From: Marvania coccoides
Taxonomy: Eukaryota; Chlorophyta; Trebouxiophyceae; Chlorellales; Chlorellaceae
Assembly (NCBI GenBank): GCA_963854735.1
Contig: OY978100.1
Location: forward strand, 434,001 to 498,000
Direction: 5' to 3'
Length of the DNA: 64,000 nucleotides
Part shown: piece after piece, positions 44,951-55,616 of the stretch
Numbering within the stretch: the stretch's first letter is position 1
How the letters are laid out: each line of letters begins with the position of its first letter
Made by a program: the position numbers and the translations under genes
Notes under the pieces: model-generated
The model's database searches: none
What the model was told of the DNA's origin: nothing
Seen by the model: only the letters and a program-made list of their open reading frames with translations

Positions 44951-45379
44951 TTTGCAGTGGTTTGATCCAAACACGCGCACGGAAATGAGAAACCGAAGGC
45001 TAAATTCTTCGCCGCCAAACAAATTAAATGAATGACAAAAGGTTTATGTGTAGGTCAGCACAACGAAGAGGGTATCGGGAATGAGCTTCGCTTGAACGTT
45101 CGTATGCAACATGTAATTATTTATGAGGACAATGGTTGGAAGAATTCTCCATGTTTTTAACTTTTTCAACGTTTTTCGCTTGAAAAACGCGCAAAGTGCT
45201 TTCAGGAGGTCGAACGAGAGCAAACATTCTAAACCTTGTCTGCATACATGTCTTAAAACAGTGGCTGGATTGTCCCTGTGCAACGCTCTTTGGGCTGCCA
45301 CTTAGTTTTTTACTTAATTTCAATTTTTATTCTAGAATTCCTCTCCTAAGCCAGCTGCACTCCTTCTTGCACTCCCACG
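44951..45379. promoter_or_regulatory. Divergent promoter region
   Basis: AT-rich region between a minus-strand unknown gene and PRKRIP1. No specific motif was recognised. Confidence 0.35.
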
Positions 45380-45997
45380 ATGGCTCTTCAGCCGTATCAG
45401 GATGCAGGGCAGGCTCTGGCCCTGTACCAAGCCGCACAAATCTCGCCAGAAGAGCAGGAGCGTCGGCGGCAAGAGGCGGAGGAGCTGGACAAAAAGCTGC
45501 GCTACATCGTGGAGGATGTGCCCGACCGGATGTACCACGTGATGGGCTCCAACGCAGGCGCCGGCTCCAGCGAGTTCCACACTTATCGCAACTCTCGGCG
45601 TCGGGAGCAGGAGCGGCTGAAGCGGGTGGATGCAATGACGGAGCATGAAGAGAAGGAGGCGGAGCGGCAAGAGCGGCTGGCGCAGCTGGAACATGCCGAT
45701 GAGGAGCGCACCGCCAAGCGGAGAGCCAAGCGACAGAAGAGAAAAGTGGGTATTTTGTGTTTATTTTTTATGCCGAGATATGACAGCATAATTAACCAGC
45801 TGTTGCCTATTTTTGTGCAGGAAAAGCAGCGGGGCAAGAAATTGAAGCGCGAGGACGGCACAGCAGGAACAGTGCAAGAAGGAGAGGGCGGCGGAGCAAA
45901 ATATGCAGCAGCAGCGGCGGTGGAAAAAGAGGGCAGTAGTGATGAAGAAGAGGATGGCGCCCCTGTTGTGCAACCGCAATCCAAGCGCAAAACATAG
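45380..45997 (+). CDS. PRKRIP1: PRKRIP1 homologue (DUF1168), splicing-associated
   Basis: Exons 45380-45745 and 45821-45997 give 180 aa. PRKRIP1 is known as a PKR-binding protein and as a component of catalytic spliceosomes. Seen: the family core DVPDRMYHVMGSNAGAGSSE then FHTYRNSRRREQERLK, a long charged helix (MTEHEEKEAERQERLAQLEH) and TAKRRAKRQKRK, with a Lys/Glu-rich acidic tail. The 75-bp intron is a multiple of three without stops, so retention would insert 25 hydrophobic residues in frame. Confidence 0.88.
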   Translation: MALQPYQDAGQALALYQAAQISPEEQERRRQEAEELDKKLRYIVEDVPDRMYHVMGSNAGAGSSEFHTYRNSRRREQERLKRVDAMTEHEEKEAERQERLAQLEHADEERTAKRRAKRQKRKVGILCLFFMPRYDSIINQLLPIFVQEKQRGKKLKREDGTAGTVQEGEGGGAKYAAAAAVEKEGSSDEEEDGAPVVQPQSKRKT

Positions 45998-46095
45998 CAT
46001 TCAATGTGTATTGGCATCTTACAAAAATCTCGTTAAAATTAAACATTAATTCCCGGCTCGAAAGAAACTAGAATTTCAGTACAATGGCCATGCGC

Positions 46096-47178
46096 TCAGA
46101 GGGTCTTGAAGGTGGACACCACGTGGCGCAGCGCCTCTTCGTCCGCCTTGAACGACTTGGTGGGGCACTTAACGAACAGCGCAAAAACCTTTCCCATGTT
46201 GACTGTGACTGTCATCAGGTACTGAACGTCAGGCGAGTCCACCTGGATGTCGTAGTAAACCTGCCCGTCAATCTCGCGCTCACCCTTGATGCGCTCGGTG
46301 GCCGATCCCAGCGCATCTTGCCTGCAAATAAACAACATTTTTTGGTGAGATATTGCTTGTTTTATATAAAATTTTCTCCTGCGACGCCATTCCCCCCCCA
46401 TCATTTCTCACAGGTCGTAATCTGCGCCCGCGAAGCCAGCGATGGTGGTGTCGATGTCGGTGAGGCGGAAGCTCTTGTTGTCCTCGCCAGCACGGCCAAA
46501 CGTCACCACGGTGATCTTCTGCAATTTGTTCTTCGGCTGCAGCCAACAAGCAACAAACAACCAAAATTTAGAAGCAGGGTACATTTAGAACACGTAATCC
46601 ATGGCATGTATGCTGAGTCCCGTCACCCCCTTACGTTGAATACTCGGCAGTCGATACCCTGAGTGCCCTTTTCCACCTTATTGGGCGCCGCCGACTTCCA
46701 ACCTGCAGGGTACTCAAAAGTGTACTTTGCGTCCTCCTTGGCGTTGCCGCCGTACCCTCCGTAGCTGGTGGGCGGACTGGCAGCGCCGAAGAAGACCTCA
46801 TAGTCTGCAAGCAGTTGGAAATATTGTGGATTTTTGAAAAATAAAATAAAGCAGGGCTACACCCCCTATCGAAGCCGCTTAAAATTGAGTTTAAAGGCGC
46901 AGGTTTCAGCTGCAGGCGTGGAATGCGCCTGAAATTGGACGCGCCACCTCACCTTGTGCCTGTGCTGCGAGGGGGAGGGGGAGCTGGGAGGCCACCGCTA
47001 CGGCAGCGAGGCCAAAGATAACACCCCTTCGGTCGGTCTCGGCGCGCGCATCGGAACGGGCGGATTGACACATCACCACGTTGAGACTACGAGCGGATGC
47101 AGCGCCAAGCCTGGCGTGCAACTTTCGCTTGATCGGGTTCACATTTGCCTTGAAGGCGCTGCTTGCTGTGACCTGCAT
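46096..47178 (-). CDS. PsbP-domain protein of the thylakoid lumen (PPD4-like)
   Basis: Minus-strand exons 47178-46953, 46804-46635, 46536-46412 and 46321-46096 give 248 aa. The N-terminus is bipartite. A Ser/Lys/Arg-rich stroma-targeting part is followed by a twin-arginine Tat signal (ETDRRGVIFGLAAVAVA) ending AAQAQ, so the product should enter the lumen folded. The mature part (YGGYGGNAKEDAKYTFEYPA then GWKSAAPNKVEKGTQG, VVTFGRAGEDNKSF, DALGSATERIKGE, YYDIQVDSPDVQYL, HVVSTFKTL) is a PsbP fold. It is closer, as I remember it, to the 29.8-kDa lumenal PPD4 group than to the water-splitting PsbP itself. The exact function of that group is poorly known. Confidence 0.82.
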
Positions 47179-47289
47179 GCCGGCGTATTTTCAGGGTATA
47201 GATCGAGTTGGAGCAGTATTGATTGAGCTCCGAAACTGCAAGGAAATGGAGATATCAGCTCGATTTCTTTTCAGCTCGACCGTCGACGG

Positions 47290-47297
47290 TATAAAAA
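47290..47297 (+). promoter_or_regulatory. TATA-like box
   Basis: TATAAAAA, directly preceded by a 12-bp palindrome ACCGTCGACGGT (47279-47290), about 120 bp upstream of the plus-strand frame at 47418. Confidence 0.4.
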
Positions 47298-47417
47298 ACC
47301 TCGCTTTCAGATGCCTCTCTAGCAAAAATAAAATTTGATGTTATAAAATAAATCATTATAGCAGCGCAATGCGGCTCCTCTCGTAGCTGGCGTCGTCGGG
47401 CCTAAATACAAATTAAA

Positions 47418-47708
47418 ATGTCCCACGAACCCGCAAACCCCTCCCCACCCGCACCGGCCGCTCCAATTTACAGCGTCAAATTCACCGTTCCGGCCCTCCC
47501 CGACTACCCGTTCCTCCAAACCATCGTCTCAAAGTGCGCCCTCCAGTTTATGTCCTTCGAGAACGGATCCTTTTACGCTTCGCGAGACGATCAGCCTGCG
47601 AGTACCATGACATGGGCAAATCTTTGCTTTCTTGCCGAGGAAGATGCGCAAGCTTGCGCGGCGTGGTTGCGCCGCAGCAAGCCCGGCTCAAACCCAGAAA
47701 TCTTATGA
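47418..47708 (+). CDS. Short unknown ORF at a compositionally odd locus
   Basis: 96 codons from AAAATGTCCC to a TGA. The translation looks protein-like (YSVKFTVPALPDYPFLQTIV, FMSFENGSFYASRDDQP, WANLCFLAEEDAQACAAWLR). The same frame stays open for about 60 more codons after the TGA. It overlaps the next ORF in another frame. No family is recognised. It may be one gene broken by mutations, or the first exon of a gene whose introns I cannot see. Confidence 0.4.
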   Translation: MSHEPANPSPPAPAAPIYSVKFTVPALPDYPFLQTIVSKCALQFMSFENGSFYASRDDQPASTMTWANLCFLAEEDAQACAAWLRRSKPGSNPEIL

Positions 47709-47935
47709 CACGCCGGCGGACCCTCCAACGAGCTCCCCCCTCAGAAACCTTCTCCCACACCAACCGTGATTCTTTCCGAAGAAGGGGAAAGCCGAAGCGG
47801 CAACCCATCCTTCAAAGTTGCCCGCATCCTGAGCCATGTCTTGAAGGAAAGACCCATCCCCAATCCACCGAGGCAGCCAAAGGGGTATCCCCGTTGAAAG
47901 GCTTAAAACAGCGCGACTGTGAGCCCGAGCCCGCC

Positions 47936-48823
47936 ATGGCTTCGATCACGCTTGAGGTGGATCATGTTGCGACCACAGAGGTCGCTTCGGAGTCAACAAG
48001 CAATGAGCGCTCACTTTCGGTCACCAATCCCACGCCCCTTGCCGTGGGCGCACCCCCTTCTGAGCGAGAACAAGCTACTCCAACCCCCATCTCAAGCCCA
48101 ATCAACCCTCGGGTTCGAGAAGATTGTAGGAAGCTCATCGACAAGGCGTTTGTTACAGGCATCCAAAAAGAAAAGGCGGCTTTCCCCAAAAGCACGCGTG
48201 CATGGCTTGTGGTGGAGATTGAGAACGCGCTTGCAGCCTTGGGCCCTTCAGTGTTTGATTACGTGAAACGCTACGAGGCGTTGGCAACCACGCTTCAAAA
48301 CAACGACTCGCTTAGAAACATGGTGCTGGGAAGCATGATGTCTCCTACGGAGGTGGTGGAGATGCATCAAAACGCCGCTAATTCTCCGCCCTCTCGCCGA
48401 AATAATAGTCAAAAAGCTATGGAAGAAAAGCCCGCCATGCACCGTGCTAAAGAAGTACTTTCTTTTCACGATAATAGGCCAAGCTTTGGCGGCAACAAGC
48501 GCCCTTCTATTGCCTACCCCCCAACGAGGCGTCCAATTGACGTGGCATGCGGAGGACCACCTCCCGAGGCTGGGTGCCGCACCTCCCACCCATGTTCTTT
48601 GCCCCTTGCCTCAAAGATTGCTTCTCGCAAAAGCCATGCTAGCAAGCGGGCCTACGACGGCGACTTGCGAGAGTCTTCTAAGGTCCATATGATTGAGAAG
48701 AAGAAGCAAAAGCTCTCAGATGTGCCAAGCGAACAGTGTTACCTTCTTTTGGGGTGCTGGAGGCCAGGCTTTGTAGCTGACAATTTCAAGGTGGCAATAG
48801 ATATCACGGCAATGCCATGGTAA
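47936..48823 (+). CDS. Intronless unknown ORF
   Basis: 295 aa from a good-context ATG (CCGCCATGG); the frame is open from about 47534. The centre (REDCRKLIDKAFVTGIQKEK, RAWLVVEIENALAALGPSVF, YVKRYEALATTLQNNDSLRN) is helical and slightly resembles a TFIIS-N/LW-type fold, but I would not assign it. Codon use is less GC-rich than the neighbouring genes and there is no intron. With the overlapping upstream frame this suggests a retroposed or transferred sequence. Confidence 0.45.
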   Translation: MASITLEVDHVATTEVASESTSNERSLSVTNPTPLAVGAPPSEREQATPTPISSPINPRVREDCRKLIDKAFVTGIQKEKAAFPKSTRAWLVVEIENALAALGPSVFDYVKRYEALATTLQNNDSLRNMVLGSMMSPTEVVEMHQNAANSPPSRRNNSQKAMEEKPAMHRAKEVLSFHDNRPSFGGNKRPSIAYPPTRRPIDVACGGPPPEAGCRTSHPCSLPLASKIASRKSHASKRAYDGDLRESSKVHMIEKKKQKLSDVPSEQCYLLLGCWRPGFVADNFKVAIDITAMPW

Positions 48824-49111
48824 CTTTTGACAGCCTCATTTTAATTTTTACCATACTTTTTCTCTACCTCAATACTACGATGTCGGCGTCTCAAAATATA
48901 ATAAAACAAGTAATAACAAATAATGAATTCTTTGCTTTCCCCTGCTGCCATATCTACCAAATTTCTCCTAAATTAGCTCATTTACCGTTACAATTCTCTA
49001 AAATGGTGATGGCTTTGACGCAATTCGCATCCAACAACTTGTAACGTTTTCTCTCTCTCAAATGATTGTCAGTCAATTCTCTCTAATGCACTTCAAATTT
49101 GCTGCCGCGCC
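48824..49111. other. AT-rich spacer
   Basis: 3' sequence shared by the intronless ORF and the PEP mutase-family gene. No feature is seen. Confidence 0.5.
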
Positions 49112-50294
49112 TCACTGCGGCACGCTCACCGACTTCACTAGCCCCTTCACCTTGACTCTCAACCGCTGGTCAATGCTGGACGCGGGGCCCTGGATTGCCG
49201 TGAAGTGCTCGTCGACAGCGTACTTCTCCTCGATGCCCAAGATCGACGAATTCAACGCTCGCCAGCTCACCATGTCCTCCCACAGCGCTTGGCTGGTGCC
49301 ATGCTCAGCCAACGTGCCGTACACATCCTGCAGCGCTCGTGCCACCATGAACATCGCCGACAACGGGAACACCGCCATGTGGAAGCCCATCTCGCCAAGC
49401 TGCGCCCCGCTGCACAACGGGGTGACACCGCCTTCCACCATGTTGGCCACCCGCAGGCCGTGCGTCTTCTCCGCCACGATCTTCAGCTCCTCCACCGATC
49501 GCAAGCCGCCCACCAGCTGCGCGTCGGCGCCGGCGTCAATGTACAGATTTGCGCGCCCGATGGCGTCCTCCAGGCCATACTTGGCGGAGGCCGACCGCGC
49601 GTCGGTCCTGGCGATGAGGAAGAAGTCCGAGTCGCCGATGACTTCACGCGCAGCCAAGATCTTGGCGACAAACTCCTCCCGGTGGATGATCTCCTTGTTG
49701 CGGACGTAGCCGATGCGCTTGGGCCACGTTTGGTCCTCCAGCAGGCAGCCCGAGGCGCCGGACGCCATGAGCAGCCGAATTGTGCGTTGCACATTGAGGA
49801 TGCTGCCGCCGCCGGTGTCAGCATCCACAATGACGGGGAAGCCAGGGACGGAGCCGCAGATGCCACTGGAGCGGCTGGCCATCTCGGAAGGGGTCAGGAG
49901 GCTCAGGTCGGGCTCACCCAGCATGCTGGCTGTCACTGCAGCGCCAGAGACGTAAGCAGCGCGGTGGCCAGCCTGCGCCAGGATCATGGCGGAGAGGGCG
50001 TCGTAGCAGCCTGCAGGGGTCCAATTTAAGGGTTAGAAAGGGGAACAGGCGAAGATCGGAGCAGAATTGGGCTGAGCTGGGCACCAAACAGATTTGTAAA
50101 AGTGAAAAAGATCTCTTCTTACCTGGCACCACCAGCGTGCCGAGCTCATTTATCAGTTTCGAGATGGACGTAGATCGGGGTGCTCCGTTCGATGTCGAAG
50201 CCAGCACCTTGACGGCAGTCCGCCTGCTGCGCTTTCTCAAGCAACATGTTGCCGATGGGCTCGCCTGGGGGAGGGACGACACCGCTCGCTGCAT
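49112..50294 (-). CDS. PEP mutase/isocitrate lyase superfamily enzyme lacking the catalytic Cys
   Basis: Minus-strand exons 50294-50123 and 50010-49112 give 356 aa. The N-terminus (MQRAVSSLPQASPSATCCLR then KRSRRTAVKVLAS) is transit-like. The domain starts LGTLVVPGCYDALSAMILAQ and has YVSGAAVTAS, PVIVDADTGGG, the ASGCLLEDQTWPKR loop, FLIARTDARSA and GADAQLVGGLRS. These are the superfamily's substrate and Mg-binding elements. In lyases of this family the loop reads K(K/R)CGH, with Cys as the proton donor. Here it is KRIGY, so Cys and His are both replaced. Ordinary (methyl)isocitrate lyase activity is therefore unlikely. Hydrolase, phosphonomutase-like or other chemistry remains open. Confidence 0.85.
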
Positions 50295-50584
50295 CGCGAT
50301 GTCAATTGGTCGGGATTCTTTGAAACGAAATGAACAATTTATAGAATGCCCGAAACGAAACTGGGGATATCTTCGTTTCATCCCAGAGCGACGAGCAGAA
50401 ATTTTCTTGCTGTGAAATTTAATACGCTTCATGCATGGGCCCAGCTGGCATTTTTTTTCATTTATGATTTATGATCAACAACGCTGGAAGCAGCGGCAAA
50501 GCCTCACAGCTTCATTTTAATCATCAAATTTTATAATAAAAAGCACCCATCTCCTAAAACAAAGATCATACTCCAATACTAGCG
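50295..50584. promoter_or_regulatory. Divergent promoter of PEP mutase-family gene and CLP1
   Basis: 290 bp between starts. No specific motif was recognised. The minus frame is open upstream to 50432, so the mutase-family start could lie further 5'. Confidence 0.35.
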
Positions 50585-52184
50585 ATGGCCGAAGCAGAAA
50601 CAGCCACGCAAGAGCACATGATCGAAGCAGTACGTCCCGCGTGTGAATTCTCTTTAGTATTCAAACGTCGGCCTCCTCTCATTTTCACCTCTTCTCTTCT
50701 CCCACAGGGCCACGAGCTGCGCCTGGAGGTGGACATGGGACAGGAAGTGTTCCTCACCCTGCGCGACGGCAGCGCCGAGGTGTTTGGCACCGCGCTGGAG
50801 CTGGGCCAGCGCACCCGCGTGTCTGGCCAGAAAATAGCAATCTTCTCGTGGAAGGGCGCCACCCTGAGCATCGACGGGCAGCCCAGCGTGTCCTATCAGT
50901 CGGAAGACACCCCCATGTCGCAGTACTTGAACGTTCACGACACCCTGGACGCCCGCAGAACGAAAGCACGGGGCGCCGCTGGACAGGGCCCTCGCGCCAT
51001 CATTGTGGGCCCCACAGACTCCGGAAAGAGCACGCTGTGCAAGATACTGCTGAACTACGCCGTGCGCAGCGGGTGGATCCCCACGTTTGCGGATTTAGAC
51101 ATCGGGCAGGGGGCGGTGACGGTGCCTGGTTGCATTGCAGCAACGCCGGTGGAAGCGCCAATCGACGTAGAAGAAGGGCTGCCCACGGACGCGCCGCTGG
51201 TGTACTACTACGGCCACCTCACCCCCAGCGAAAACGCGGCGCTGTACCGGCGGTTGGTGGAGCGGTTGGCGGAGGTGCTGGACGCTCGGGCCGAGGCTGA
51301 CCCTGCTACGCGTGCTGCGGGGATGGTGGTGAACTCGATGGGGTGGGTGGAGGACCTAGGTTACGACCTGTTGTTGCACAGCATACGCGCCATGAAGGCT
51401 GACGTGGTGCTGGTAGTGGGTCAGGAGCGGCTCTATAGCCAGCTCTCGGTGGAGCTGAAAGGCAGCGGTAAGAGGACAGCATGGAGGAGGGGAGGCTTGC
51501 TGGGGGGTACTTTGAAGTGTGAATTTCAGCATTTTGGGGTTGAGTCCCCCTAGAGCCCATTCAAATTGTGTTTCACACAAAATGACACACTGAACCCCTA
51601 AATTTCTCATTGATTTCAGCTTTATTTTTATTTGGAAGCAAACATTCTTGCTGTGAATGGATTGTATAATAACTCAGTCTTTATTATCCCTTTTTTTACC
51701 TCTTTCCCTTGTTTTTTCGCTTGCAGGCGTGTCGGTGGTGAAGCTTGCAAAGTCTGGGGGCGTCGTCACGCGGCCCAGGGAGCTGCGCATCGCCTCCCGC
51801 AAAGCGCGCGTCGATGATTACTTCTACGGCCCCTTCAAAGAGCTCGCCCCCGCCTCTCAGACCGCAAAAATCGACGGCTTGCAGGTCTACCGTGTTGGCG
51901 GCGGGCCCAAGGCCCCCTCCTCCGCCCTCCCCATCGGTGCATCCTCCGTGACGGACCCCCTCAAAGTCACCCGCATTTCCAACCTGCGAGACGTGCTGTT
52001 CACCATGGTGGCTGTCTCCCACGCGCCCTCAGCAGATCTGCTGCTCTCGGTCAACGTTGCCGGGTTTATTTACATCCAGGACGTGGACTTGGTGGCAGGC
52101 ACGGTCACCTACCTTGCCCCCTGTCCTGGGCAGCTCCCAGGGCAGCTGCTGCTGGCTGGAAACTTCAAGGTGTACCTAGAATAA
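50585..52184 (+). CDS. CLP1: CLP1, polynucleotide 5'-hydroxyl kinase of mRNA 3' processing
   Basis: Exons 50585-50629, 50708-51467 and 51727-52184 give 420 aa (human 425). CLP1 belongs to cleavage factor II and, in animals, to the tRNA splicing endonuclease complex. Seen: an N-terminal beta domain (LRLEVDMGQEVFLTLRDG, VSGQKIAIFSWKGATLSI), Walker A GPTDSGKSTLCK, WIPTFADLDIGQGAVTVPGC, YYYGHLTPSENAALY, GMVVNSMGWVEDLGYDLLL, VGQERLYSQL and the C-terminal domain with LRDVLFTMVAVSHAP. Intron 1 is 78 bp and stop-free. A TGTAA motif follows the stop at 52221-52225. Confidence 0.95.
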
Positions 52185-52465
52185 TGCTGTCGGGATGTTG
52201 CTAGATATATATGTTTCATTTGTAATTAAGTGTAGATAAATCAGCAGTAATACACGCAGGGGGGAGGGAGTAGGTAACAAACAGAGAGCCAGTGACTGGT
52301 GGGCGCACGAAAAAATATATATAATTCAAAAGCAAGAACGATAGGGATGTACAAAAAAAGCCAGGGCTGCAGCTGCCGTCTGCGATTCCTGTCTCAAGAA
52401 TGCTGCCACAGCTCCAGCCCTGTTGCTGCTGGCATGTAGTATGTAATTAATCAAATCGCAGCATT

Positions 52466-54049
52466 TTACGGCTTTCCAAAGATTCGTACGTAATCCATGC
52501 TGACCGTGGCAGGAAGCACCGTGGCCTCGGTGGCGTTGCCTGGGTACTTTCCACCCACCGCCAAGTTGAAAATAAGGTAGAAAGGGATGTCAAAGGGGGC
52601 GCCGGGCCCAGCACCGTAGGCATCAGAATAGTACGCCTTGGGGTCGCTGGGGTTGGTGGCCCGGCTCTGCAGCGTGAAGAACTCCTCGCCAGACATTGAC
52701 ACTGCGGGGGAAAGGAAAAAACATGGGTAAAAAAAGGGCGCATTTCATCAGTTGAAAGTGCATTGAACTGGCGCGGGCGGTGAGCCACTCACTGGTGATC
52801 TGCGAGCTCGTCCACTCCATGGTCATGGGGGTGAAGACCTCGCTGAACGCCTTGCCGTCTGGGCGGGCGTTGTACAGGTTGTACCGCTTGTTCAGCTTGG
52901 GGTAGGGCCCGCCGTAGTGCAGCGCCATGTTGGTCTTGGTGAAGTCGTTCTTCATCTCGTACACGTCGATCTCGCCGGAGGAGGCCCATACCCCGTACCT
53001 CATGTCTGTGGGCAGCATCCAAAAGGCAACCCACAGCCCGGTGGGGGCTGCAACGCACACACGAAGACGAAGTTTAGAAAAAGAGAAGAAGAAGAAAGGA
53101 ACATAAAGACGAAAATACAGCAGGCTTATGGGTTAACGAAAGTGGGGTGCGGATCGAAAATAAAAAATTAATAATTGAACAAAAATAGACAAAAAACAGT
53201 CGTGGACTTACAAGGTGCGGGGGCTTTGATGGCTGCTTCTATCTTCACGGTTCCCCACTTTCGTCCGTCCGACGTGGTCATCCCTCCGTAGAATCCCACT
53301 TTCCCCCGCGTGTTGAGCCTCGCAGAGCTGTATTTGAACACGTAGCCATCCGGCATCTTGGTCTCTTCCCGCTTGGCCGTCACCTCCAGCACCCCGTTGG
53401 CCACCCGCGCGTTCTCAGGCTTGTAATACTGTTCCTCTCGGTTGCCCCACGCCCACAGCCCGTAGTCTTTGCCGTACCCTGTGTCGTAGTTCCAGTTGTC
53501 CATGTTCAGAGAAGTACCGTCGAATTCGTCCCACCAGAGCGCCGTCCACCCCGATTCCACCGTAAATGGCGGGTTGGCCATCACCTTCATTTTGCCGTCC
53601 GCAGCGGTGTCAGGGCGTTCGGGGATGGGGTCTCCGCCGTCTCCAGCGCCGCCGCCCCCACCGCTGCCGTCGTTGGTGTCGGGTTTGAGGGTGCCGGGCG
53701 GCACGTACGGCTGCTCGCTGCCTGTGTATCGGTTGTCGTGCACCACCACCATCACCACCGCCAGAACAATCACGCCGGCAAACAGCGCCAGGGCCACCAG
53801 CGTCCAGATGGTGAACTTGAAGCGGCTGTAGCAGCTGGCGGTGCCGTCGTTGTCGGGGACGTCGGCGAAGATGGAGCGCCAGCTGCTGGCCTCCTGGATC
53901 TTGACGGAGGAGTAGTCGTCGCCAGCTGTTGGCGCCTCCTGGCCCTTGATGCTTTTGCTGCTGGGGATGCGCCTGGGGGCCGGCACCACCGCGGGGTCGA
54001 CTTTGGGGGCGTAGAAGAAGACCTCCGGCCGCTCCTTTGAGTCACCCAT
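52466..54049 (-). CDS. Membrane-anchored GH16 beta-glucanase-like protein
   Basis: Minus-strand exons 54049-53212, 53047-52793 and 52701-52466 give 442 aa. It has a type II layout: a cytosolic basic N-terminus (residues 1-78), one membrane span (FTIWTLVALALFAGVIVLAV), a Gly/Asp-rich linker and a lumenal or extracellular GH16 domain from about residue 165. Domain elements: LWWDEFDGTSLNMDNWNY, NREEQYYKPENARV, GVLEVTAKRE, KYSSARLNTRGKVGFYGG, LWVAFWMLP, the catalytic SSGEIDVYE (ExDxxE), NMALHYGG and FYLIFNLAVGG. The family hydrolyses or remodels beta-1,3/1,4-glucans; laminarinase-like sequence is suggested but the substrate is not proven. Both catalytic Glu are intact. Confidence 0.9.
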
Positions 54050-54546
54050 GGCGGGGCAGAGAGAGGGTGGGCTGTAAAAACAGGAGAAGAAGTGGTTGGA
54101 GCAAATTAAAAGTCGCCGCGAGGAACTCGCGCGTTTATGATCACGCACAAAGTTTGGCGATAGCTAAATATGGCACCAGGTACCTGTCTGACGCGAGTGG
54201 TTGGTTTGGGATTGAAATATATAAAAAAAGTTTGCGGGCAAAACGTTGCCCGTCTTTTGGGGGCCTTCCGATGCGTGCAATCAAGTTGTGTATTTGACAA
54301 TGTCTTTATGCAGCGGGCCGCGGGAGTTAAACACGGCAAAGTGCGCGCCATTTTTGTTTTAATTAGGTGAATTCTTGATGATTATATTGCTGAAATACAC
54401 CGCATTGAATGCGTTGTCAATCTAGATCTGCTGTGGATCGATTGTTGAGCACGTAGGAGGCCTCAACGCCCAGAGTTCTTCTTCTTGGAAATCTGAATCG
54501 AATCTCTTTGGCTTTTCATCGACTCCGCCTCCTCGCTTGGCCCAGC
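54050..54546. promoter_or_regulatory. Divergent promoter region, GH16 and Sec14
   Basis: 497 bp between divergent starts. No specific motif was recognised. Confidence 0.35.
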
Positions 54547-55616
54547 ATGACCGTGATCTTTGAAGCTTACGCCCAGGGGCTGACTTCTGAGGAGGAGGGC
54601 AAGGTGACAGAGCTTGCTGCAGCTGTCGCTGCCACAGTCAAGGTATTTTTTTATTCAATTTGCACTCACTCTCCCAGAGCCCTAGCTCAATCTTCGGCCG
54701 TCCTACGAATGCAGACTTCCGCTGCGCACACCGCCTTCTGCACCAAAGGCACCTACGTGCGCTACCTCCGCGCTCGGTCCTGGAGCGTCCACAAGGCTGC
54801 CCACATGCTGGAAGCCACCTTGAAGTGGCGGGCGGAGCAGCTTCCCGACTCCCTCACATGGGATGACATGGAGGAAGAGGCGGCGCGCGGCAAGGTGTTC
54901 GTGCTGGACAACCCCGATAAGGAAGGGCGCCCCGTGGTGTTCATGCGGCCACGCAAAGAAAAGTACGGTGGCGATGACGAGCAGCGCGTGAAGTGGGTGA
55001 TTTATGTGATGGAGGTGGCGTCCAGGGTGGCGGACGAGCGATCGCCCGACGGCAAAATGACCTGGCTCATCGATTTTGTCGGGTGAGTGGGTGGAAGGGG
55101 TTTCACGATATTTTATTCATTTTTTGGGAATTGAAATTATATTTTAGATTGCATGGGAGGCCGTGTGCTGCATGCACAGCGTTCAAGCAGTCCCCTGTTC
55201 AAGCTTGCACTGAAATCTCTCGCTCCTCCGCCTGCAGGTACAACCGCAAGAACCAGCCACCGTGGAGGGTCTCCCTGCAGACGCTCAACATCGTGCAGAA
55301 CCACTACCCCGAGCGCCTGGGCCGCGCCGTCAACTTCCAGCCCCCATTTTTATTCGAGCTCTTCTGGAAGGCCATTCGTCCCTTTGTGGACCCTGTGACC
55401 CGGGACAAACTGGTGTTCCTGCACCAGGCGGACGCCTCCGAAGGTATGGCCACGCAGTTTGACCTGGCGCACCTGGACGAGCCGCTGGGCGGCGAGCTGC
55501 CCGAGGACGGCCTATGGAACTTTGAAGCGTACAGGGAGCGAATGAAGGGGCTGGAGACGGAGCATGCCAAGAAGATCAAGGCTGCTCAAGACAGCATGGC
55601 AGCTGCGTCGTCGTAG
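54547..55616 (+). CDS. Sec14-like CRAL-TRIO lipid-transfer protein
   Basis: Exons 54547-54642, 54715-55082 and 55238-55616 give 280 aa. It has an N-terminal CRAL-TRIO-N helix set (YVRYLRARSWSVHKAAHMLE, ATLKWRAEQLPD) and a lipid-binding domain: GRPVVFMRPRKEKY, VKWVIYVMEVASRVA, MTWLIDFVGYNRKN, LNIVQNHYPERLGRAVNFQP, then FLFELFWKAIRPFVDPVTRD and KLVFLH. Proteins of this group exchange phosphatidylinositol and other lipids between membranes. The ligand is not readable. The start at CAGCATGACC is the first ATG in frame. Confidence 0.88.

Noticed and set aside
47700..47710. TGA at 47706 as a possible selenocysteine or readthrough codon
   Set aside because: No SECIS-like element was recognised and the frame ends again about 60 codons later. 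Mutation or a sequencing indel is simpler.
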